Shown here piece by piece: positions 36,044-45,900 of a stretch of 64,000 bases of DNA. The stretch is from Trogon surrucura (Eukaryota; Chordata; Aves; Trogoniformes; Trogonidae), in NCBI GenBank assembly GCA_020746105.1, contig CM036617.1, positions 135,683,845 to 135,747,844 on the forward strand. The letters run 5' to 3'. The notes beneath the pieces are model-generated. The model had not been told where the DNA came from, ran no database searches, and worked only from the letters and a program-made list of their open reading frames with translations. A program made the position numbers and the translations under genes. Each line of letters starts with the position of its first letter. Position 1 is the first letter of the stretch.

Positions 36044-38609
36044 TCAGATGTTGGCCTGCCTCCTTGAGAGCTCAGGGTCCACCTTCACCAGTATGTCAGC
36101 AGGGCTCAGCACTCCTCTCTCCAGCAGGTATTTCATTAGATGAGGCCGTTGTCTCCACGTCACCTTCACGCCGTACTCGTGCTCAGGAGTATCTGTAACC
36201 AGTACTGTTGCCGACTCCCTTTTCCCACAGGGATCAATACTGAACTCTTTTTCTGGTTGCCAGGCTTGGCTGTTACATCTCTGGTTCCTTTTGGAAGGCA
36301 TCTGTGGAGTCTCTACATCTGGTGGACTGAAGACTTCCGACTCCACAGGCTGGGGAGCAGGTAACAAAGGTATTTCTCTACAGTTCTCTGGGCTGCTCAC
36401 CTGGATGTTCTCTTTCGCTGGTGTCCCTTTCTTGGGATGGCTGTAAGAGTGCTGTGTGTTCTTCCTCAAGCAATTCAGCTGATCTGAGGGATGGACCGCA
36501 TATCCTTCTGGACTCTCAAAAGTTAAAGGAGGAAATTTGCAGGTTATAGCTTTTCGACAAGCTCCTCCTGCATGAAGTGAACTGTAGTTGGCATCCTGCT
36601 TCTGGGTTTTGTGAGGACCTTGATGCTTCTTCTGGCATGCTTTCGACACCACTGACTTAGTTGTTTCAAATTGTGGGCACACCTGAAAGAAAGACATAAA
36701 AGTGAGAAAAAACCCAACAAATTTCTTCAGACAAAGTAATGTTAACCTAGTTCTACTCCCCATCCATCCCATCTTTTTTTTTATTGTGTTCATTAGGTGG
36801 TTAGTCAGGTCTGCAGCAAAGCAAATCAGCCACGAACCAAGCTGCTAAGCAGGAGATACCTCTGAACTTCAACATCACATTCTGCCACTCCTCTGAAAAG
36901 TGTTTGGGTTCCAAGTAAGCTATTCTCTGGCAATTAAAAAAGAACCCAAAACTTGGGTTTTGAAGAAAAGTTTAACTGGTGTCTACTCCTAAAATCCCTG
37001 ACGTTTTAAAATAGTTCAGACTTGAATCCCATTTCTTTCTGTGTTTTAGCGTAACTCTGAATAGATTCAAAGAATTACATCCACAGTCTCCCTGAACCCA
37101 GGTTGCTCAACTGAGAGCAATTCAAAATGATTTAAAAGATGCTCACTTAGCTCCAGCACCTTGGATTATGTCAGTATGGCTTCACAATGTTCCTCCAAAA
37201 TGTCTTTACTTCAAAACATAGTTAATCTTTGTATTCTGGAGTAACAGATCACCCCAAAAGCCATTTGTAAAATTGTCTTTCTATAGAAGATGGTCAAAGC
37301 TTAACAGTCTATATTTCTTTGAAAGAATCTGGACTCTTACTCAAACCTGGAAATCTTTCTATTACAGTATTCCTTATCTTCCTGGATATCAGTAAAAAGA
37401 GATTCCATTTCTTGCAACCTCCTTTTCCCTAGAGCACACCAAACTGGATTCTAGTTATAATCCCTTTACGGCATTCCTGTGTTGCTGCATGGTCACTCAC
37501 CAAATAAGTCCAACTTAATTAAGAATAGTGATTGTCTGCTGTACAACTGAACTGAATGCAAATCCTTTGTGCGGGAAGATTCTCTCATAATTGTTTCAAT
37601 TCTGATAGCATCAAACAAATTTTAGAATCACTGTATGTTTGGAATAGAAGAGCTGAGTACCAGTGTGAATATTTCCTGCCCTTCCAGGTCATGAGGAACA
37701 AAGGAATGTTTTGAGCGGAGTGCCAAGCAGCAACAATATTTCAACAGAACTCGTCTAGGTGATGACTACTATTGCATAGGAACAATCTCTCTGCAGCATG
37801 TATTTGGTTAAAAAAAAAAATCTTTAAATTACATTATATGATATAAGGAGTATCTTAGCACACTGGAAACAGTCTGGAATATTTTTTCAGGTCAGAAAAG
37901 GAATCCATCAGAAGACCAATATGAAGAGAAACTATTCAAAACACTCAGAGTAAAGTCAGAACAAATAATCCTGAAGTGAAAACCTATGTTCTCTTAAATA
38001 TAGCTGTCTCAAATATAAACAAAACATTTAGTACTTTAACATGTAACATTCAGAGTTTATCAGTTATTTCAAACAAGCTGATAATAAAAATAAAATCCCC
38101 CCTAATGTTTATTATGTGCAGCATTTTCAGTTACTATAGCAAACAGCATTTTCCTGATAACAATTAGTTTTTTCAGAAGACTTAAGTTTTTCAGTAGTCT
38201 TATGGATCAGTAGACACTGCACACAGTTTTGTGCCTTCAAATAACCAAGACCTTAGTGGTTATATTCAGAATATGACACAATTCAAAACCACGCGTATTT
38301 ATGCTTTAGGCAGCTACAATCAATTCAAGCCTGTGCTCCTAGTTTTCAGTATCCAGGACGGACAGCTTTCTGTTGAAATATCAGGGAGAAATTTGAAAAA
38401 CGTTGCTGTGGGACGCAGGGGGAAGGATAATCTATACCAACCCAGGCAGCAGAGGTATTCTTGTCTACAGGCTTTGCAGGAACACGTCTTGGATTCTCGG
38501 CTGAAGGTAGCGGAGGTTCATAGCAACGAACGGGACCCTCTCGTGGCCTCTCAAGGAATGCCAGCTCTGTCTTCCTGGCCTTGCAAGTACATTTCTTTTT
38601 CGGAGGCAT
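36044..38609 (-). CDS. RHNO1: RAD9-HUS1-RAD1 interacting nuclear orphan (RHINO), 2 coding exons, 268 residues
   Basis: RHNO1 is a nuclear protein that binds the 9-1-1 checkpoint clamp and TOPBP1 and supports ATR signalling and repair. Coding exon A is 38609-38442 (56 codons, starting MPPKKK as in mammals) and exon B is 36682-36044 (212 codons plus stop). Exon B contains FPPLTFESP and the conserved C-terminus with VKVTWRQRPHLMKYL, which match mammalian RHNO1. The exon A donor is unusual: the only frame-preserving junction I find is TGG|GTTGGT, joined to cag|GTGTGC, which rebuilds a WV dipeptide aligned with the mammalian SWV clamp-binding motif. The better-looking GTATAG four bases further on would put a stop in frame. 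A strong acceptor at 38662 (polypyrimidine plus ctccag) suggests the 5'UTR exon starts at 38661; a non-coding first exon probably ends at 39820 (gcgcag|gtaggg). Human RHNO1 is 238 residues. Identity is secure; the exon A/B boundary is less so. Confidence 0.9.
36683..38441 (-). other. RHNO1 intron between the coding exons
   Basis: AT-rich intron of 1.76 kb with a good acceptor (tttctttcag at 36683-36692) and a weak donor. No transposon is recognised. Confidence 0.7.
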
Positions 38610-38643
38610 CAAAAGATGTAGTAAAACCACTTAGAAACCTCAT
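38551..38643 (-). other. Candidate uORF overlapping the RHNO1 start
   Basis: An out-of-frame ATG at 38643 with A at -3 opens a 30-residue frame ending at TGA 38553-38551. It overlaps the RHNO1 start codon (38609), whose own context is weak (T at -3, C at +4). It is in the mRNA only if the 5'UTR exon begins at the predicted acceptor (exon start 38661). Confidence 0.45.
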
Positions 38644-39679
38644 GATGCTTCCTAGAGCCAACTGGAGAAAAATGAAGCTCCCCAAGAAGATACTAAAGTG
38701 CTTTCAAATCTGTAGAAGGCAAATACATGGACTTGAAGACAAACTTGCTAAGAAATCTCACATTTGTTTTTAACAAAGGTGAAACATCTATGCAACAGTA
38801 CGATGTACACATCTCTACGTAGATTTTTTTCCCACCAGTTGTTTTTGGACTTTCTGCCAACTTTCACGCACATTTAGAAATGCATCTCAGAATAGGTAAA
38901 TACTCCAAAGCTTCACAAAAAAGACAGCAAAATACGTTGGAAGAGACAGAAACGCAGACAAAACAAGCATCCCAGCTGCAAAAGGAGCTCTGAACTAGCC
39001 TTTGGGCAAGACTCAACATTACCAGGAAAATAGCAGGCACAAGACAGACAAGCTGCCTTGGGAATTTTTCTTCATAGAAATACTTCAGAAGGAATTTGAA
39101 AGACATCCATCTATGCTAAAGCCTGGCTAAAATACAGAACTACAGATCCAAACATATTTAGAATAGGCTTGGTCACTAGCATTTTAAGGAAATTCAGGCA
39201 ACTGGGATAGAAAAAAAATTGCAATGAGGGTAGTTGAATTATTGAACCAGCTATGTGAAGTCAGCTATAAAAAAAAATTAAATAAGCCTGCTTCTTCACA
39301 TTAGCTCAATATCTATGCTAGTCACAGGCTAGGAATTGAAAGTCAGAGAAACTTGGTTTATTTTGTCTGTTTAATCCACACAAGTGGTTTGTAATGTTGA
39401 GATATGTTGTAGGGCCAAGATAGACAGAAATCTTTACATTTCTATTTCCTAACTACCTATATTTTTAAATTTCAGATACTTTTAAGCTTTTAAATACAGA
39501 ACATATTTGACATTTCCCTCCTGTAACCTTTTTTTTTTTTTAACCTAGTGAATAAGTTTTAATTGAAATGACCCTGAATTTATTATCTCGTTCAAAACCA
39601 GGTTAGCACAGGCAAGGAATTTTAGAGCCTTGTTTACTGAGAAACGCACTCTCTTACCAAGCGCATAACTGCGACAGGC

Positions 39680-40470
39680 TGCCTGCTTACCAAACGCGCA
39701 GCCTCCTCAGAGAGCCCTTCAGGCCCCGCTAGCCCGGCACAGCCTTAACACCCGTTCAGCAGGAGACAGACCCCTAAGGCCAGCGACCGGCGCCGCCACT
39801 GCTGCCTCGCGGCCCCTACCTGCGCACGCCGCAGGAGCCCAAGATGGTGCGGCTGAAGGGAACTCCTGGGGCTGCCCCGGCTCTCCAGGACACGCCCCGA
39901 GCGCCGCTTGAGCGCCCGTCCCGCGGCGGGGCGACGCGATCCGCACCGGCACAGACCGACCGCCACCCGGAGGGCACGCACCGGTTACGGGATTTTCCGG
40001 CAACTCCGTGCTCCGCGCCGCAGCCGCCGATTGGCCCGCCCCGCCCTGGCCCGCCCCCTGCTGCATCCCACTGGTCCAGGCCTGCATGTGACGCCAACGA
40101 TTCGCCGGGCGCCAAATTCAAACGGGTGAAACGGTCTCGGCGGCGAGTGGCGGTGCAGTTCGGAAGCTTTGGAACTGCCGCATCCTCCGGTGGGCCCTGC
40201 CCGCCGGGGAGGTGGTGAGTGGCGACCTGCGTGCCCTGCCGCCGCGCTCTTCCGCAGCCTTCTACTCCCCGGTGTCGCCCGGCGGGGGCTGGAGGCACGG
40301 GCCGGCGGCAGGAGCCGGCAGCGCCGCGAGAGCCGCGCTAAAAGCGTAGAACGGCCGGGTGAGGGAAATGTCTAGGCCTGAGCCGCGGCGAAGGGGCCCC
40401 GGGGGAGCAGACGGATTTACCGGCGAGAGAAGCTGGACTGGGGTTGCAGTGGGAGAAGAAGGCGGTAAGA
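39680..40470. promoter_or_regulatory. Bidirectional RHNO1/FOXM1 CpG-island promoter
   Basis: This GC- and CpG-dense block stands in AT-rich surroundings. It lies between the predicted RHNO1 non-coding exon 1 donor (39820, minus) and the predicted FOXM1 non-coding exon 1 donor (after 40214, ggtg|gtgagt, plus). An inverted CCAAT box (ATTGG, 40030-40034) and an ETS-like TTCCGG near 39987 are visible. No TATA box is evident. Divergent RHNO1/FOXM1 transcription from one CpG island is known in mammals and appears conserved here. Exact start sites are not visible. Confidence 0.8.
40108..40122. promoter_or_regulatory. E2F/CDE-like site abutting a CHR element
   Basis: GGCGCCAAA (40108-40116, E2F consensus TTTGGCGC on the other strand) is followed at once by TTCAAA (40117-40122), the reverse complement of the CHR consensus TTTGAA. 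CHR elements in G2/M promoters, FOXM1 among them, bind the MuvB/DREAM/B-MYB complexes. It lies about 100 bp upstream of the FOXM1 exon 1 donor, so near the start site. The sequence match is direct; the function is inferred. Confidence 0.6.
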
Positions 40471-40644
40471 GCCCCTTAGCGCTCCCCACCCTTACTGCCC
40501 CCGGGGCCTCGTGTCCACGGGGTTGCTCCTGATCTGTGCGGTGGCATCAGCTCAAAGCCTTCTCAGGAAGTGGCTCGCTCCCATGGAGAATGCTACCTTT
40601 GGGAGGCTGGCTAAAGGTTGCTCTTTTGTCGTTCTTTTGCGGTG

Positions 40645-41790
40645 GATGTCACACACTTTGACTTCAGTAAGGCTTTCTACACTGTCCCCCATAACATCCT
40701 CACAGGTAAACTCAAGAAATGTGGGTTAGATGATTGGAGCATGAGGTGGATTGAGAACTGGCTCAGCAACAGGGTTCAGAGGGTTGTGGTCAGTGGCACA
40801 GAGTCAAGTTGGAGGCTTGTGGCCAGTGGTGTTCCCCAGGGATCAGTACTGGGTCCAGTTTTGTTCAATATCTTCATGAGTGACGTGGACAAGGGGATAG
40901 AGTGTACCCTCAGCAAATTTGCTGATGATACAAAATTGGGAGGGGTGGCTGACACACAGGAAGGCTGTGCTGCCATCCAATGAGATCTGGACAGGCTGGA
41001 GAGCTGGGCAAAGGGAAACCTCATGAAGTTCAATAAGGACAAGTGTAGAGTCCTGCATCGGGGGAGGAATAACACCAGGCACCAGTACAGATTAGGGGAT
41101 GTCCTGTTGGAAAGCTGGCCCCATGGAGAAAGACCTTGGAGTCCTAGTGGGCAATAAGTTGTTCTTGTGACAGCCATGTGCCCTTGTGGCCAAGAGGGCC
41201 AATGGTTTTAAGAAAAATGTGTCCAGCAGGTCTAGGGGAGTTCTCCTCCCCCTCTACTCTGCCCTGCTGAGACCACACCTGGAATCCTGTGTCCAGTTTT
41301 GGGCTCCCCAATTCAAGAGAGACAGGGACCTACTGGAGAGAGTCCAGCGGAGAGCTATGAGGATGGTTAAAGGACTTGAACATCTCTCCTATGAAGAGAG
41401 ACTGAGAGAACTGGGGCTATTTAGCCTTGAAAGGAGATGGCTGAGAGGGGACCTTATTAGCATATATAAATACCTGAGGGGTGAGTGTCAAGAGGAAGAG
41501 ACAATATCTTCTCAGTGGTGCCCAGTAATAGAACAAGGAATAATGGATTTAAGTTAGAACATAAGAAGTTCCACCTCAATATGAGGAGAAACTTCTTTAC
41601 TGTGAGGGTGACAGATCACTGGCACAGGCTGCACAGAGAGGGTGTGGAGTCTCCTTCTCTGGAGACTTTCCAAACCTGCCTGGACGCGTTCCTGTGTGGC
41701 TGCCCTAGGGGATCCTGCTCTGGCAGGGGGGTTGGACTAGATGATCTTTTGAGGTCCCTTCCAACCCTGAACATTCTGTGATTCTATGAT
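40645..41790 (+). mobile_element. CR1 LINE, 1.15-kb copy in FOXM1 intron 1
   Basis: A 5'-truncated copy in the gene's sense direction, about 0.4 kb past the FOXM1 exon 1 donor. It shows [37 protein letters not shown], then the C-terminal blocks [15 protein letters not shown] and [16 protein letters not shown], and ends in gtgattctatgat. A stop at 40981 and frameshifts break the frame. Confidence 0.92.
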
Positions 41791-42888
41791 CTCCCTTTAA
41801 GGGAGTGGAGCAGATCGCAAAGGGTCGTGTGTCTGCCTTGGCGCTACAACTCGCATGTAACTCTGAGCACTTCTACTGACGGCTTCCAGCTCCTGATCTC
41901 AAGATTGTCTGCTCCCAGCAGGTAGGACATCAACTCAGGTTTTTTTATCTGCTGGACTCATTCCAGTGTATTTATGTGTAGGTGATTCCTACTGAGAATT
42001 TGCTTGTTTACTAGCTGGCCCAGTCAAATCTACCAATGCAAAAAGCCTCATTTTTTTGGTATTTGTTTCTATTCTTCCTGTCATCCCTAACAATAAATGC
42101 TAAGTACAATTTGTGTGTTCTTGTTCTGGTATAATTTACTGCAAGAAACAGCCTCCACCCAATTCTTGAATGGCATGATATTTAGAAGTGGTGTTCTCAG
42201 GAGGGACACACTGCATCTTACCTTGAAAGCAGTATCTCTAGATTTCATCTCCTTTACTTTCTACTTTATAACCTAAATTGTTTGTTATCCATAATTTTGA
42301 CATTTAAATTGTATGCTGCCCAATGATGAATTTATCTGTTTCTTGACAAATCTACAGAATGAGTGACTAAAGCATTTACTTTATATCTATTTTAGAGCAC
42401 CTAACTTTTGCTGTATTTACTGTGTGCCTTCATAGTGTTTGGGTCATGTTGTCTGCTGACTGCAGCACTGAGATACAAAAATCAGGGCTACTATTTCTAT
42501 ATTCTGGCTTCTCTCCCCTCCAGGTTGCTGGTTGATGCTGGCCGAGTCACTTTACATCTAACTCTTAATCTCCCTTTCTGTAAAACACATATACTTAATT
42601 TCTTCATTATGTAGTTCGAGGCTCCTAACCTGTGATGCAAATTATCTACTTGGCAAATATCTCTCCTCTCCTGCTTACAGAACGTGTGGATAAAGGAGGT
42701 ACAGTGCTATTTTCCAATAGTATCATCAACCTTATTAAGTGCTTTATTTTTTTATTTTCCTTCCTTGTTTCTAATTTTGTAGCAATTGTTGAGAATCTGT
42801 GCTCTGTGTAAAGCTTGTGGAGATTTGCTGCGCCTTTCCTAGCTGTTTCTGCCCTCTGCACTCTTACGTGGTATCTTTTATTTTGCAG

Positions 42889-42936
42889 GATTTGTTCTTG
42901 TCCCTTTCAATGGAGAGTGACTGTGTATATCAATAA
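42889..42936 (+). other. FOXM1 5' leader of exon 2 with an 8-codon uORF
   Basis: The exon opens after tttgcag at 42888. A short ORF, ATG at 42910 to TAA at 42934-42936 (8 residues), shares one base with the FOXM1 start codon in a TAATG overlap. The uORF start has T at -3 and G at +4, a moderate context, so both leaky scanning and reinitiation are possible. It lies in the coding transcript if exon 1 joins this acceptor. Confidence 0.6.
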
Positions 42937-45900
42937 TGAGGACCAGCCCTCGCAGGCCCTTAATTCTCAAAAGACGGAAACCGACCCTCACACAGAAGGA
43001 TGCATCCGATACTTCAGCAAGAGATAACAATGGCCAGGATGAAAAGACTCCTAAGCAGGAGCACAGCCAGGAGGATCAGCACAACAGTCAACCCAGGGAC
43101 AAAATGGACTGCAGCCTCCAGAAATTCCCAGCGGGAATAAAGATAATTGACCATCCTACCATGCCCAACACACAAGTGGTGGCCATCCCTACAAATGCTG
43201 ATATCAAAAGCATCATAGATGCACTGACAGCAAAAGGAAAAGAATGTGGCAACAACGGGCCCAACAAGTTCATTCTCATTAGCAGTGGGAGCACGTCGCG
43301 TTCAGCAGGTCCAACACCATCGCAGCATTTCCCATCAGAGAAGAAATGTAGTGCAGCAGTCAAGGCTGCAGATGGTCAAGAAAGAGAGAACAATGTTACA
43401 CAGACACCTCATCTTGCAGAAGGGACAATGCTCTGGCATTCAGAAATCGATTCTGTGGTTGGACAGGAACAGGAGAGCAACAGTACGTAATCTTTATTCT
43501 TTTTTTTTTTTTTCTTTTGGTCCTGGCAGATAGACAGAAAGATGTGAAGTGGGCCAATGAATGTAGTGCTTGGATCTCAGCATGCAGTAATGAAAACTAT
43601 TTTATTTACAAAATAGCATGGATTTGATTATAATAATCTATATAGCTACACATATATAGTGGAATCTGAAGGATCTTAGTGGATACAGTTTTGGTGGAAG
43701 AAAGTGTGTATACAGGTGTCTGGCAAAGAAGAGTTTTAGTGTTGCAAAAAGCAAGCATGGCTGGCTCAAAGAAATCAAGTCTAGAAGAACAAAAGACTAA
43801 GTTTCATTTAGCAAAAAGGTTACGGCTGAATTCGAGACTAACATAGAGTAACTTAGTGACAAAATACAGGTGCCTAGAGCTTTGAAAAAGATGACTACAC
43901 CAGTTAATAACTAAGTGGCAACTCTGTTTCCTCTTTGGCTGTCTCATGAAGATGCTGAATAAATGTTACAAGTGGGATTGATTTTGCTTTGAAACACAGT
44001 TCAGTTAAATTTGTATTTGCAACTTTTTAAGTTACAATGTAGCTACATAGCTTAGGGGCTGTAGCAACCCTTATCCCCTGATACAGTTCCTGGCAGGAAC
44101 CCATAAACAGCTGCAATAGCTTCATTGTTACAACCAACCTCCACAGCAATAAAAAAATATTAGTGTTAGTTTTCATGACTGCAGTTCAAAAACCTGGAGA
44201 CATCTGAGCTTCTGACTTGGGTCTTGTGCTAGGGCTTTCAGTTGAAGCTGGTCACCACCTTCCTTGGCCTCTACTAACTAAATTCATCCTTTAGCTAAAA
44301 ATACTTGAATTCTTGAAGTATTGGATCAATATGGTCCTGTTTTGATTGAGAGCAATAATCTGGTTTCAATGTTTCTTTTGTTGTTCGTTTTTGTTGGGTT
44401 TTTTTAAGGCTGCAACTTTTTTTCAGAAATTGTGCAGATTCATGTGAAACTAAGAATCCAAGATTGAATTCCTTGCACAAGAAACATTAGCATTGCAATA
44501 CCACCTTTTCCCTATTTTGAGACAGGGGTACCTCTTTTAGAGTAGTTACTACTGCCTTTTGGCACTTGAGATGAAAGAGGAGGAGAGTTACTTGTGAGTA
44601 AGCAGAGCTATGGGCTTGTTATCCCAACAGGCAGTGGTGAGACAATGAACCCTATGTTGGACAATAGTCTAACCAACATCCAGTGGCTGGGGAAGATGAG
44701 ATCTGATGGGCTAAGTCCCTATTCTGTGAAGCAAGACACTGAGAAAGAGAATGAGGTGCCTCTGCAGGAAAGAATCAAGGTAAGTAGGAGAAGACAACAG
44801 AGTGTGTGCTATAACTTTTGACAAGGAAATAAATAATGTGAATCAGAAGACTTGCAAGAAGTAGGCATCACCATATCTAAGTAACCCAAGTTTGGCCTTT
44901 ACTGATTTGAATAGCAGAACCTGGAGGATCCAGGAATGTTCTAGGGCCTTTCTTGTCAACATTATGAGCACTTGTGTGTCATTACTTCTGTCTCTCAGAC
45001 TGAAGAAAATTCTGCTGCTGCTGTTCCCACCACTGCTGGTTCTTCCTCGTGGCAGGATTCAGTATCGGAACGACCTCCTTACTCCTACATGGCCATGATC
45101 CAGTTTGCTATCAACAGCACTGAGAAGAAGCGTATGACTCTGAAGGACATCTACACCTGGATTGAGGATCACTTCCCATATTTTAAACACGTGGCTAAAC
45201 CAGGTTGGAAGGTAACAAGCAGGCTCTCAAGCTGCTGTAGGACATGGGATTATGAATGAAAATTATAGAATTGTTTAGGTTGGAAAAGACCTTTAAAAGC
45301 ATCAAGTTCAACCATTAGCGTAATAATATCAGGCCTATCACTAAACCATGTCCCTAAGCACCACTTCTACACGTCTTTTAAATACATCTGGGGACGATGA
45401 CTAGCACTACACTGGGCAGCCTGTTTCAATGCTTAACAACCCTTTCCGTGAAAAATTTTTTTCTAACCAGTCTAAACCTTCCTGGTGCAACTTGAGCTCA
45501 TTTCCTCTTATCCTATTACTTGTTATGTGACAGAAGAGACTGACCCCTGTCTCACTACCACCTCTTTTCAGGTAGTTGTAGAGAGTGATAAGGTCTCCCC
45601 TGAGCCTTCTTTTCTGCAAGCTAAACACCCCCACTTAGCTTAGCTGCTCTTCCTAGGGATTGTTGTCCAGACGCTTGATAAGCTTTGTTGCCCATCTTTG
45701 AACACACTCCAGCACCTCAATATTTTTCTTGTCATAAGGAACCCAAAACTGAACACAGGATTTGAGGTGTGGTGTCACCAGTGCCAAACATAGGGAGACA
45801 ATCATTTCTCTGGTCCTGCAGGTCACGCTGTTCCTGATACACGACAGGGTGCTCTTGGCCTTCTTGGCCACCTGGGCACACTGCTGGCTCACTTTCAGCC

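Noticed and set aside
38231..38773. 180-codon open frame on the plus strand opposite RHNO1 exon A
   Set aside because: It is antisense to the conserved RHNO1 coding exon, has no recognisable motif, and its openness follows from the coding strand's composition.
39719..40375. Overlapping frames around 40 kb
   Set aside because: GC-rich bidirectional promoter sequence; no conserved protein.
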